Under the pieces are notes generated by a model, which ran no database searches, was not told the origin of the DNA, and saw only the letters and a list, made by a program, of their open reading frames with translations. A stretch of DNA of 42,757 bases, from NCBI GenBank assembly GCA_903841185.1, contig CAIMIV010000040.1, forward strand, positions 1 through 42,757, written 5' to 3'. The stretch comes from an uncultured bacterium (GTDB lineage: Bacteria; Patescibacteriota; Minisyncoccia; Moranbacterales; UBA2206). The first letter of the stretch is position 1; each line of letters starts with the position of its first letter. A program made the position numbers and the translations under genes. Shown here in pieces: positions 1-8,054 of this stretch.

Positions 1-483
1 CACGAAATGGAATTGAAAAATCTCACCTCCGGCGCCACCTACTCGCTCAAAATCAGGGTGCGCGATGAAGCCGGCAACGAAACTGAAGAAACCTTCCCCA
101 GCTTCCAAACCAGCAAAGACGAAACCGCTCCCAAAATTGATCAGATCAAAACTAGCTCGGCTCTCTCCCAAACGGACAAAGTTCAATCCATCATCTCTTG
201 GTTGACAGATGAAGGCGCCACTAGTACTTTGGCCTACCGAGAAGGCAGGGATGGGAAGGACACCACAGTCAACGCCAGTGACAAACTGGCTACCAATCAC
301 ATCTCCGTCATCACCAGTTTCAAACCCGGTACCGTCTATTATTTCCGGGTCAAAGCTCGTGACGAAGCCGGCAACGAATCCACTTCCACCGAGTATGCCA
401 TTTTGACACCAAGGCGAAAAGAAAACATTGTCCAGATTATCCTGGCCAACTTCCAAGATATTTTCAAGTGGGCGCAGAAATAG
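1..483 (+). CDS. FN3-like repeat surface protein, C-terminal part
   Basis: This is the 3' end of a longer gene: the frame is open from the first base and stops with TAG at 481-483. The visible 160 residues contain the end of one and all of a second beta-sandwich repeat. Each repeat ends in a (V/K)RxDEAGNE motif (about residues 19-28 and 118-127) after a G-x-x-Y-x-(F/L)-(K/R) strand, the pattern of fibronectin type III or related Ig-like domains. The tail after the last repeat is about 20 residues, with basic residues followed by hydrophobic ones, and could be a short anchor. Proteins with serial FN3 domains are commonly extracellular and adhesive in Patescibacteria. The exact role is unknown, and total length and signal peptide lie outside the window. 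Confidence 0.75.
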   Translation, partial: HEMELKNLTSGATYSLKIRVRDEAGNETEETFPSFQTSKDETAPKIDQIKTSSALSQTDKVQSIISWLTDEGATSTLAYREGRDGKDTTVNASDKLATNHISVITSFKPGTVYYFRVKARDEAGNESTSTEYAILTPRRKENIVQIILANFQDIFKWAQK

Positions 484-489
484 AACCTT

Positions 490-518
490 TTGTCCAAAAG
501 GCATCTTTGGTATATAAT
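490..518 (+). promoter_or_regulatory. Predicted promoter for the TM-helix protein
   Basis: A TTGTCC -35-like box (490-495) and a perfect TATAAT -10 (513-518) are separated by 17 nt, just after the FN3 gene stop. The predicted transcript starts near 525 and has a leader of about 90 nt before the ATG at 614. Confidence 0.6.
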
Positions 519-613
519 AGAAATAATTCAGACAACAAACATACAACCAATTCAATTTAATTTTTTTAAAAAGCTTATTTTTTGCGGGAGTCAAAAAATA
601 GGCGGAAATAATT

Positions 614-1303
614 ATGAACGGAGTACAAACTTGGGGAGAGGCGATTACCATGTCTTTGCTAGGGGTGTGGAGTTCTTGCATAACTTTTGTGCCCGTCTTC
701 ATTGGTGCGCTGCTAGTTTTCGTAGTGGGGTGGGTAATGGCGGCGACTCTGGGAAAGATCGTGGAAAAAATTGTGAAGACTCTCAAGGTGGATGACGCTT
801 TCCAGCATATTGGCTGGGGAAATTGGTTGGATGACATCGGGATTAAGTTTAGCGTGGCAGTTTTTATCGGGGGGATAGTAAAATGGTTTTTGGTGCTGGT
901 TTTTTTGATGGCGGCGACCGACATCTTGCAGTTGAAGCAAGTCACGGCTTTTCTTAATAGCATTTTGCTCTATATTCCGAATGTGATCGTGGCGGTGATT
1001 ATCTTGGCTATTGTTTTCTTACTGGGTAATTTTGTCTATCACCTGGTGAAAGGCAGCACTCGAGCGGCCGGTGTGATGTCGGCGGCCATCCTGGCGACTA
1101 TTTCCAAGTGGGCGATTATAATTTTTGGCGTGCTGGCAGCGCTCTTACAGTTGGGCATTGCGGCGTCCCTGGTGAACACTATTTTTATCGGCATTGTGGC
1201 CATGCTGTCACTGGCCGGCGGGCTGGCGTTTGGTCTAGGCGGCCGTGATGAAGCAGCACTACTTCTGCACAAATTACGGGAGGAATTGAGTGAGAAAAAA
1301 TAG
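614..1303 (+). CDS. Small integral membrane protein, MscS-associated TM-helix type
   Basis: A 229-residue, very hydrophobic protein with about five membrane segments: residues ~15-45, 68-95, 113-140, 155-180 and 185-210. The spacing of the helices and the Gly-rich last segment (LSLAGGLAFGLGG) resemble the TM-helix repeat proteins found alone or fused to mechanosensitive MscS channels. The final segment recalls the pore-lining glycine/alanine helix plus beta start of MscS, but no full MscS beta domain follows. The protein ends in a charged tail (RDEAALLLHKLREELSEKK). A role in osmotic or membrane-tension response is an inference from family resemblance. The gene forms a single unit with its own promoter and a strong terminator. 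No clear Shine-Dalgarno precedes the ATG. Confidence 0.6.
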   Translation: MNGVQTWGEAITMSLLGVWSSCITFVPVFIGALLVFVVGWVMAATLGKIVEKIVKTLKVDDAFQHIGWGNWLDDIGIKFSVAVFIGGIVKWFLVLVFLMAATDILQLKQVTAFLNSILLYIPNVIVAVIILAIVFLLGNFVYHLVKGSTRAAGVMSAAILATISKWAIIIFGVLAALLQLGIAASLVNTIFIGIVAMLSLAGGLAFGLGGRDEAALLLHKLREELSEKK

Positions 1304-1323
1304 CCCTTTAACGAGCAACGAAT

Positions 1324-1360
1324 AAAAATACGGCTGAATGAGAAAAAGCCGTATTTTTTT
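1324..1360 (+). terminator. Rho-independent terminator
   Basis: A 12-bp stem (1324-1335 pairing with 1347-1358) has a short loop and a run of seven T at 1354-1360, about 20 nt after the membrane protein gene. It separates this unit from the rRNA promoter. Confidence 0.9.
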
Positions 1361-1480
1361 ACATTGAAAGGCAATCAATAATTGGGGAGTTTACTTAGTT
1401 TCTGTAATGCATACAATCCTTTAATTACTGGGCTTTATGAATATTTCAGCCAGTTGTCAATAAGAAAAAAGACAGAGGGG

Positions 1481-1509
1481 TTGACAGGTTTTTCTATCCT
1501 TGCTAAGAT
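1481..1509 (+). promoter_or_regulatory. Predicted rRNA promoter
   Basis: A perfect TTGACA (1481-1486) and TAAGAT (1504-1509) are separated by exactly 17 nt. This is one of the strongest promoters in the window and the only strong one upstream of the 23S gene. It implies a pre-rRNA leader of about 425 nt. No 16S gene lies between it and the 23S, so the 23S-5S unit is transcribed on its own. Confidence 0.75.
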
Positions 1510-1602
1510 GTATTTACGTGCTGAAAAAGAAACTGAAAAACAATCTGGTGAGTAGTTAATAGTTTGCCAAATAAATCTGGCAATTTATTATTTCCGCATC
1601 AG

Positions 1603-1670
1603 CCCCGCACTAACTTTGCATCGGCCTTTGGCCAAATTCACCTTCGGTGAAATGCAAAGTTAGTGCGGGG
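1603..1670 (+). repeat. Long palindrome with CCCGCACTAACTTT termini (copy A)
   Basis: Perfect 19-nt inverted arms (1603-1621 and 1652-1670; left arm CCCCGCACTAACTTTGCAT) enclose two smaller hairpins, GGCC-TTT-GGCC and TTCACC-TTC-GGTGAA. In the pre-rRNA leader this would fold into a three-way-junction-like structure. The terminal 14-mer CCCGCACTAACTTT recurs in the inverted-repeat element at 20733-20863, so the two belong to one dispersed family. Confidence 0.8.
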
Positions 1671-1913
1671 TCATTGGAACTTTCCCAACTGAATAGATGG
1701 TCTATTACACAACCCTGGTCTTGAGGCAGCGGAAATGAGGTCGCGGGAGTCGTAATTAGTTAATTACAATGTGCTTGCAACGCATGTTGTAATACAGTAG
1801 GTTTATTTTTCTAAATCTTACGCAAGTAAAATTTGGGAAGGTAGAAAAACCCGTAAACTCCGGTTAGCGGAATTACGGGATAAAATTGCAATAGTATAAA
1901 AGTAGTTAGTAAA
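1671..1913 (+). other. Structured pre-23S leader without gene
   Basis: No coding capacity, tRNA or 16S sequence is seen between the promoter and the 23S. The leader holds two more hairpins: a 12-bp stem with wobbles at 1763-1774/1782-1793, and a stem at 1850-1856/1873-1879 that encloses a TCCG/CGGA inner stem. A weak TAGTATAAA-like -10 lies near 1892. Function is unknown; leader folding or antitermination is possible. Confidence 0.5.
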
Positions 1914-1936
1914 TTAGAAATTGCTAACTGCTAACC
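1914..1936 (+). other. 5' strand of pre-23S processing stem
   Basis: These 23 nt can pair with 5898-5920, beyond the 3' end of the 23S (22 of 23 positions, counting G-U pairs). Such a bracketing helix is the usual RNase III substrate in bacterial pre-23S, and rnc is encoded at 37811-38500. Confidence 0.7.
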
Positions 1937-2443
1937 AATATAAATTTAAGAGCGGTAATACTAATGCATATGGCGGATGCCTTGACATTAAAAAGCGATG
2001 AAGGACGTAGCTGGCTGCGATAAGCTTCGGGGAAGTGCTAAGCAACTTTTGATCCGGAGATTTCCGAATGGGACAACCCCCTCTTATAGAGGATTCATAA
2101 CTGAATACATAGGTTATGAAAGCGAACCCTGGGAACTGAAACATCTTAGTACCAGGAGGAATATAAATCAATTGAGATTCCGCAAGTAGTGGCGAGCGAA
2201 AACGGAAGAGTCTAAACCGAGTCCTTCGGGATTCGGGGTTGCGAGGTAATTTTACTCGTTTAATCGGGGTTTTTAAATTATTTCCTTAGCAGAACACTCT
2301 GGGAAGTGTGACCATAGCAGGTGATAGTCCTGTATGCGAAAAGGAAATGTTAGAATGTAATTATTCTCAAGTAGGGCGGGACCGGAGAAATCCCGTTTGA
2401 ATCAGGGGCCACTATAGCTCCAAGACTAAATATTTTTAATGAT

Positions 2444-2482
<39 letters not shown>

Positions 2483-3911
2483 TCCCGATGAGGGAGATGA
2501 AATAGAATCTGAAACCATATGCTAACAAAGAGTCAGAGTCGTAGCAATACGATGATGGCGTGCTTTTTGTAGAACGAACCAACGAGTTAATTCTGTATTG
2601 TTTGACTAAGCTACGTTCGTAGTGGAGTCATAGTGAAAGCGAGCCTGAAAGGGCGACATAATAGTACGGATTAGACCCGAAGCCAGGTGAGCTATTTATG
2701 AGCAGGGTGAATTTGGAGTAAAATCCAAAGGAGGCCCGAACCCACGAGCCGTGCAACACTCGGGGATGACTTGTGAATAGAGGAGAAATTCCAATCGAAC
2801 TTGGCGATAGCTGGTTCTTCCCGAAATAGCTTGAGGGCTAGCGTCCATTAAATGAGCACAAGAGGTAGAGATACTGAATGAGAATCCGCGGTTCGCCGTA
2901 GGCTTCTCAACCAAACTCCGAATTCTTGTGTTTCTTATCTGGGCAGTCAGAACTCCGGGGCTAAGCTCGGAGCTCAAAACGGAAACAGCCGAGATCGCAA
3001 TCTAAGGTCCCTAAATTCATATTAAGTGGTAAAGGAGGTGAAGTTTCTTATACACCTAGAAGGTTGGCTTAGAAGCAGCCATCCTTTAAAGAGTGCGTAA
3101 CAGCTCACTAGTCTAGAGACTTCGCGCCGAAAATTCAACGGGGCTAAATATGATACCGAAGATGCGGGTTCAGTACTGCGCTTGCGCAGTATTGTCCGGT
3201 AGGGAAGTGTTCTATGCGTGATGAAGCGGCAGGCGTGAGCCACCGTGGAGTGCATAGAAGTAAGAATGTTGGTATTAGTAACCGCAATGTGGGTGAGATC
3301 CCCACACACCGAAAGTCTAAGGTTTCCTGGGCAATGTTGATCATCCCAGGGTCAGTCGGTCCTAAGGCGAGGTCGAAAGACGTAGTCGATGGACACAAGG
3401 TTAATATTCCTTGACTATTTAACGTCACGGTATGGGAGGACGCAATCTTGTACATTTTGCATCTTATTGGATTGATGTAGACATATTGAGGGTGCTTTCA
3501 TGGTAAATCCGGAAGGTATAGCCCAAGATATGGCTGGAGGTTTCTCTTCGGAGAGACCAACAAAATGGAGCAGGTTGTCTAGAAAAGTCTCTAAACTTAT
3601 CGTTAAATATCCGTACTAAAACCGACACAGGTAGACTGGGCGAGTAGCCTAAGGTGAACGAGTGATCCTCCGTTAAGGAACTCGGCAAAAAAGCTAGACG
3701 TAAGTTCGCAAGATGTCTTCCCTAATAGCAATATTAGGGCGCAGCGAAAGTTTTTCAAGCAACTGTTTACCAAAAACACAGGTCTCTGCAAACCCGTAAG
3801 GGGAAGTATAGGGGCTGACGCCTGACCAGTGCTGGAACGTTAACGGGAGAGGTGCAAGCCAATCCCCGAAGCGCCAGTGAACGTCGGCGATAACTATAAT
3901 CGTCCTAAGGT

Positions 3912-4680
3912 TCTGATCCTGCTTAGGCGGGGTTAGAAAGGACTAGGACGATTATCAGTAGGTAAATATGTTACAAAGCGAAATAAATTACGAAGGGAAA
4001 AGTAGGCGCCTATCCCGAGCAATCGGGATGTAAATCAGCTATATGCTGGAAAGTCTGGAGAATCTGTGGCTACTATGGTACAATTATTCCATATAAATTA
4101 ATGGAAAAAATATGCCAAGTAAAAATGCTTACAGTGCAGATAATCAGCAGGAAAGACTAAAGAATGTTGGTTGGATAGTCGGTTATGTTGATGGAGAAGG
4201 ATGTTTTTCAGTCAGTCTTTTTAGAAATAAGACTACAAAATTCGGGTGGCAAGTGTTTCCAGAATTTGTAGTTACGCAAGGCGAAAAAAGTAAAGAATCC
4301 TTAAAGATTCTTGAAGATTTTTTTCGATGTGGCAAGGTATATGTCAATAGACGATACGATAACCACACGGAAAATATTTATCGCTACTGTGTAAGATCTA
4401 AAAAAGAATTGACCGAAATAATAATTCCTTTTTTCCAAGAACAGCAACTGAGAACAGCCAAAAAAGAAGATTTTAAAATCTTTGCAAAAATTGTTGACAT
4501 GATGAATCGGAATATTCATAGTAGTATGTCAGGCATGGAAAAAATTGCAAAGTTGATTGAAAAAATGAATCATAAAAAATCTTCAAAATTTTTAGAATCC
4601 TCAGAGACTATACGCTGATGCTTTGTTTATCAAAGTAAGATATAGTCCGTTCTCTATGGCGACATAGAGCTAACATAAAG
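3912..4680 (+). mobile_element. Group I intron at 23S position 1931 (E. coli numbering)
   Basis: The exon reads CCTAAGGT (ending 3911) and resumes AGCGAAATTCC (from 4681), which restores the universally conserved stretch exactly after U1931. The last intron base is G (omega-G). Core pairings are visible: P3 ATCAGC/GCTGAT (4034-4039/4614-4619), P7 ACTATA/TATAGT (4607-4612/4641-4646) with the classic S element AAGATATAGTCC (4637-4648), and P8 CTTTG/CAAAG (4621-4625/4631-4635). There is a P9 hairpin with a GCGA tetraloop (4652-4669) and a P2-like hairpin with a GCAA tetraloop (4012-4029). P1 is less clear: exon CCTAAG can pair with intron CTTAGG. L1931 is a known insertion site for group I introns, as in Thermotoga. 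The intron encodes its own homing endonuclease. Confidence 0.93.
4112..4618 (+). CDS. Intron-encoded LAGLIDADG homing endonuclease
   Basis: A 168-residue protein with a single LAGLIDADG helix, WIVGYVDGEG at residues 21-30. Glu29 and Asp27 are the acidic residues expected at the metal site. One motif and this length match the homodimeric I-CreI-like class, which cut the intronless allele and thereby spread the intron. The expected target is the exon junction around TAACTATAATCGTCCTAAGG|TAGCGAAA. I-CeuI recognises the same conserved 23S stretch. The ORF sits upstream of P7 in the intron, and its last codons and stop (4616-4618) overlap the P7 and P3 3' strands, so RNA folding and coding constrain each other. 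The motif and reading frame are intact, so it may be active. It is likely translated from unspliced precursor. Confidence 0.92.
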   Translation: MPSKNAYSADNQQERLKNVGWIVGYVDGEGCFSVSLFRNKTTKFGWQVFPEFVVTQGEKSKESLKILEDFFRCGKVYVNRRYDNHTENIYRYCVRSKKELTEIIIPFFQEQQLRTAKKEDFKIFAKIVDMMNRNIHSSMSGMEKIAKLIEKMNHKKSSKFLESSETIR

Positions 4681-4958
4681 AGCGAAATTCCTTGTCAGGT
4701 AAGTTCTGACCCGCATCAATGGCGTAATGACTTGAAAACTGTCTCAACGGAGAGCTCGGTGAAATTGCAATGACGGTAAAGATGCCGTCGACCTGCAGCA
4801 AGACGAAAAGACCCCATGGAGCTTTACTACAACTTGGCATTGATTTAGAATTTTAGTTGTCGAGCTTAGGTGGGAGACTATGATATTCCGACGCTAGTCG
4901 GGATGGAGTCACCAGTGGAATACCACCCTGCTGAAGTTTTAAGTCTAACCCTGGACTG

Positions 4959-5125
4959 TTATGAGGAACAAAATTCTTTATACATTCGAACCAGAGGAGA
5001 CAAAAACTAAACGCATAAGTTGTAAAGAAGATATTGACGCTCTTGAGCGAGTGTTAATGTTGATTATTTAGTATTGTCTTTTATGGTTCACAAAAAAAAT
5101 GTATATCGTTTTTAGTTATTCATAC
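4959..5125 (+). other. Hairpin insertion in 23S domain V (helix 79 region)
   Basis: In E. coli the helix after TCTAAC...GACC is closed by a short loop. Here GGACTG (4953-4958) and CAGTCC (5126-5131) close a helix extended by about 167 AT-rich nt. The insert folds back on itself: GAACCA...ACTAAA near 4987-5011 against TTTAG...TGGTTC near 5069-5091, and the tip CGCTC-TTGA-GCG near 5038. There is no group I or II core and no ORF, so it is an expansion segment or an excised IVS rather than a self-splicing intron. Confidence 0.75.
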
Positions 5126-5144
5126 CAGTCCGGGAACAGTGCCT

Positions 5145-5180
<36 letters not shown>

Positions 5181-5400
5181 GGCAACGGAGGCGTTTACAA
5201 AGGTTGGTTAGGTCCGGATGGAAATCGGATTGATAGTGCAAAAGCATAAACCAGCTTTACTGAGAGACCCATCAGTCGATCAGTTACGAAAGTAGAATTT
5301 AGTGAACCGACTATCGCTTATAGGAGCGTAGAAGATCATCAGATAAAAGTTACCCTGGGGATAACAGGCTGATCCCTTCCAAGAGTCCACATCGACGAAG

Positions 5401-5442
<42 letters not shown>

Positions 5443-5446
5443 GAGA

Positions 5447-5487
<41 letters not shown>

Positions 5488-5897
5488 TGAGCTGGGTTCA
5501 AACCGTCGTGAGACAGGTTGGTCTCCTATCTGCTGTGGGCGTCGTTGCTTGAGAAGAGTCTTTCCTAGTACGAGAGGACCGGAAAGAACAAACCTCTGGT
5601 GTACGAGCTGTTCCGCCAGGAGCACTGCTCGGTAGCTACGTTTGGAAAGGATAACCGCTGAAAGCATATAAGCGGGAAGCCTCCTTCAAGATAAGGCAAC
5701 TTTTTCGATTTATTTCGAAATACAATTTCCTAGAAGATGACTAGGTTGATAGGTCTCAGATGCAAGTGCAGTAATGCATTAAGTCGAGAGATACTAATAA
5801 ATTGAAATTACACTCTTAAATTTATTTTTTAGTGACATATAATGTGCAACATTCAACAATTTATTGTCGGGTGTCTCATGTTACTTGTTGCTAAATA

Positions 5898-5920
5898 GGT
5901 TAGCGGTTAATAGTTTCTAA
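5898..5920 (+). other. 3' strand of pre-23S processing stem
   Basis: Pairs with 1914-1936 as described there, bracketing the mature 23S. Confidence 0.7.
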
Positions 5921-5938
5921 TAATGCCACTGGATCAAT

Positions 5939-5967
5939 TTGATTTGGTGGGGTGATTATGATACTAT
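5939..5967 (+). promoter_or_regulatory. Possible internal promoter before the 5S
   Basis: TTGATT (5939-5944) and TACTAT (5962-5967) are spaced by 17 nt. It could serve the small ORF at 5989 and the 5S gene independently of the 23S promoter. Confidence 0.45.
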
Positions 5968-5988
5968 GTTTACAAGTAAATAAACATT

Positions 5989-6108
5989 ATGAAAGTATTT
6001 TTTACGAAATACGGAGAAAGTCTGAAATTCACTTTTCTAATTTTTTCTGTAATTGCCATTGCAATTTTTTCATTTTTGTTTTTTGCGCCAGTGATTAATG
6101 CATTTTAG
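5989..6108 (+). CDS. Possible 39-residue single-span membrane peptide in the 23S-5S spacer
   Basis: An ORF of 39 codons plus TAG. Its product has a short polar start (MKVFFTKYGESLK) followed by one hydrophobic stretch of about 25 residues rich in Phe, Ile and Val, ending VINAF. It begins about 22 nt after a plausible -10 box (5962-5967) with no Shine-Dalgarno. A coding ORF in a 23S-5S spacer is unusual. The amphipathic-then-hydrophobic organisation is what a small membrane peptide would show, but an AT-rich spacer can produce this by chance. I do not recognise a family. Conservation of the reading frame in relatives would decide. Confidence 0.3.
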   Translation: MKVFFTKYGESLKFTFLIFSVIAIAIFSFLFFAPVINAF

Positions 6109-6179
6109 TCGGTCTGACAGTTAAAAATCAGACTGCGCCTATCGAAAACTAGCAGACCTGTAAAATTAAAAAGAACATC

Positions 6180-6297
6180 GTTTTGGTGGTTCTAGCGAAG
6201 TGGCAACACCCGATCCCATTCCGAACTCGGCAGTTAAGCACTTCAGCACCGATGATATCTAGGCTTTAGTCTAGGAAAAGTAGGACGCCGCCAAAAC
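6180..6297 (+). rRNA. rrf: 5S ribosomal RNA
   Basis: About 118 nt with closing helix I GTTTTGGTGG (6180-6189) / CCGCCAAAAC (6288-6297) and conserved internal blocks CACCCGATCCCATTCCGAAC, AGTTAAGC and GTAGG. Helix I is extended by an outer precursor stem AAGAACAT (6171-6178) / ATGTTCTT (6299-6306). Confidence 0.95.
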
Positions 6298-6298
6298 A

Positions 6299-6333
6299 AT
6301 GTTCTTTTTTTGTGGAATTTTTCCACAAAAAAG
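6299..6333 (+). terminator. rRNA unit terminator
   Basis: The outer 5S precursor stem (6171-6178/6299-6306) runs directly into a T tract (6305-6311), giving a terminator. The same T tract begins a second palindrome (6304-6317/6321-6333, CTTTTTTTGTGGAA and complement), which could act on the opposite strand. Confidence 0.7.
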
Positions 6334-6364
6334 CCTTATTAAAGTCAAAAACTATCACGACCGT

Positions 6365-6393
6365 TTGACAAAACGGTTTTTTAGGCGTATAAT
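6365..6393 (+). promoter_or_regulatory. Perfect consensus sigma-70-type promoter
   Basis: TTGACA (6365-6370), a 17-nt spacer and TATAAT (6388-6393): both hexamers match the consensus completely. The leader of about 78 nt before the next gene contains a GAGC-AACGG-GCTC hairpin and ends in a strong Shine-Dalgarno. Confidence 0.85.
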
Positions 6394-6477
6394 AGACAAT
6401 CACGGTCAAGGGGCTGTGTGGCACAGAGCAACGGGCTCTTTGAAAACTTTAAAACACATACATTACGGAGGTGTGAG

Positions 6478-7080
6478 ATGCAGCTCGGAACCTTAGTTGG
6501 AATCGTAGGGCTGTTGGCAGTCGCAGGTCAAGTATTTTTTGCTAACAGGGATAGTTTTCTCACTGCCTCGCAAATGCAGGCAAGGGGATTCCCAAAAGGG
6601 CTTCCGCTTCTCTACCACGCTGGTATCTGGGGTGATTTGGTTATTTTTACGCCACTTCTGGCAATCATAGTCAGTCTATACAGTGATCGTTGGAGTGCAG
6701 ATGATATTTTCACTTCAGTCGGAATAGGCGTGGTCAGTCTGTGTGTTATGGGATTTATTTGGGTTAAAGCCGCTGAACATGGCTTGCCTGAGGCTCATAC
6801 TTATGGAGGGTCAATGACGACGGCGGGATTGATTCATGGCATGTATTTTGCGGCAGCAGTCGCGATTATCGTGCTCTTCTTTTTTCATTCAGGCATCACT
6901 CAGAAGGCAGCAGTAATTGTGGCTGTTATTTTAGCAGTCCATTTGATTTATGGGACGCACATCGTTCTTGGTCTTTTTGCTCCGAGTTGGTATCCCGATC
7001 GTCCGCATAAGCAAATATTAACCTGGGTAATCGTATTAGTTTGTTGGAGTGCCTTGGTGTGGAGGTGTCTCGCTTTATAA
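6478..7080 (+). CDS. Six-helix membrane protein of unknown function
   Basis: I do not recognise this family. The ATG at 6478 is chosen because GGAGG (6467-6471) lies 6 nt upstream; an in-frame ATG at 6418 has no such site. The 200-residue product has six hydrophobic segments: about 3-22, 50-68, 78-97, 115-137, 143-167 and 179-199. Histidines lie in or near helices (H47, H101, H107, H120, H155, H161), which could bind haem or metal, but no motif proves this. The gene is a stand-alone unit with a perfect promoter, a structured leader and its own terminator directly after the rRNA unit. The strong RBS is unlike most neighbours, which mostly lack one, and may mark a highly expressed or recently acquired gene. 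Confidence 0.8.
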   Translation: MQLGTLVGIVGLLAVAGQVFFANRDSFLTASQMQARGFPKGLPLLYHAGIWGDLVIFTPLLAIIVSLYSDRWSADDIFTSVGIGVVSLCVMGFIWVKAAEHGLPEAHTYGGSMTTAGLIHGMYFAAAVAIIVLFFFHSGITQKAAVIVAVILAVHLIYGTHIVLGLFAPSWYPDRPHKQILTWVIVLVCWSALVWRCLAL

Positions 7081-7119
7081 ATTCAATTGACTGTAATGTA
7101 ATATATAAGCAGTCAAAAT

Positions 7120-7156
7120 AGGCCTTTGAGGATTTCCTCAGAGGCTTATTTTATTT
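7120..7156 (+). terminator. Rho-independent terminator
   Basis: A 12-bp stem (7120-7131/7136-7147, with two G-U pairs) and a 4-nt loop are followed by ATTTTATTT. Confidence 0.85.
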
Positions 7157-7169
7157 AAATGGTGAAATG

Positions 7170-7178
7170 TGCTAGAAT
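7170..7178 (+). promoter_or_regulatory. Extended -10 promoter giving a probable leaderless mRNA
   Basis: TGC-TAGAAT ends at 7178, only 6 nt before the ATG at 7185. The expected transcription start coincides with the start codon. Confidence 0.5.
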
Positions 7179-7184
7179 GTATTT

Positions 7185-8042
7185 ATGGGAATAATCAACA
7201 ATTTTTTACAAGATAAATACCAAGTAAGGCGAACGAAGATCGTGGCAGTTTTTGCGGCTATTTTTTTGGCCTTGGCCTTTTTCATTTATTTCATGACTAG
7301 GCCGGCACCCAGTTGCTCGGATGGCAAACAGAATCAGAATGAGCAGGGCGTGGATTGTGGCGGGGTTTGCGCAGAAAAATGCGATAAGCCGATTATCATT
7401 GATTTGTCTGTGGCGGAAAAAGGCTTCTTACCTAGTGGAGCCGTGGATGAATTTGATTTCTATGGGAACGTGAGAAATCCCAACAACACTTTTGGCGGGG
7501 GGAAATTTAAATATGAATTTATCCTCAAAGATGCCCAGGGAAATGTTTTGACTACTAAAGAGGGTTATAATTTCATTCTTCCCGGCGAGAGTAAATATCT
7601 AGTGGAAAATAATGTGGCGGTGAAAGGTGTTCCGGCTACTATTGAACTGAAAGTGACTGATGCGCAGTGGGTGGAATTTCAGGAACACTATGAAAAACCC
7701 CAATTGAAAGTGGTCAACAAGAGCTATGGCGAGATTCATTCGGGTGTGGGTTTTAGCGAGGCGTTGGGGCTCTTGAAAAATGAAAGCCCGTTTGACTTTT
7801 CTTTGATTAAATTGGTAATTGTCCTAAAGGATGCTAGCGATAAAATAGTGGCGGTGAATGGCACAGAAATGCGCACTGTGCGTAACGGCGAGAACAGAGA
7901 TTTCCGAGCCTTGTGGTTCAATCGCTTCCCGGGAGAGGTGATTAATGTGGAGGTGCAGGCGGATGCTAATGTCTTTGATTCGGAAACATTTGCCGAGAGG
8001 AATTTTGCTCCTAAATATGTGCAAAAACCCGATTATCGCTAG
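7185..8042 (+). CDS. Membrane-anchored extracytoplasmic protein with Cys motif and beta domains
   Basis: The 285-residue product has a basic N-terminus and one membrane helix (about residues 20-38). A Cys-rich linker with CSDG...DCGGVC...KC follows (about residues 44-67), whose cysteines could form disulfides outside the cell. The rest looks like two beta-sandwich domains with alternating hydrophobic strands and motifs such as GNVRNPN and LKNESPFDFSLIKLVIVLKD, similar in style to FxLYD/DUF-type extracytoplasmic domains. Function unknown. The stop at 8042 is 12 nt before the rodA start and the rodA RBS overlaps this junction, so the two are probably co-transcribed. That suggests a role in cell-wall elongation, which is inference only. 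Confidence 0.75.
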   Translation: MGIINNFLQDKYQVRRTKIVAVFAAIFLALAFFIYFMTRPAPSCSDGKQNQNEQGVDCGGVCAEKCDKPIIIDLSVAEKGFLPSGAVDEFDFYGNVRNPNNTFGGGKFKYEFILKDAQGNVLTTKEGYNFILPGESKYLVENNVAVKGVPATIELKVTDAQWVEFQEHYEKPQLKVVNKSYGEIHSGVGFSEALGLLKNESPFDFSLIKLVIVLKDASDKIVAVNGTEMRTVRNGENRDFRALWFNRFPGEVINVEVQADANVFDSETFAERNFAPKYVQKPDYR

Positions 8043-8054
8043 GAGATATTGACT

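Noticed and set aside
1510..1941. 16S or tRNA genes upstream of the 23S
   Set aside because: No 16S hallmark sequence and no cloverleaf with GGTTCRA-type T arm could be found. The region is only hairpins.
2696..3791. ORFs on the minus strand within the 23S
   Set aside because: They are antisense reads through conserved rRNA with no protein similarity.
4959..5125. Second self-splicing intron in the 23S
   Set aside because: No P7/S-type core, no omega-G logic and no ORF. The whole segment folds back as one hairpin.
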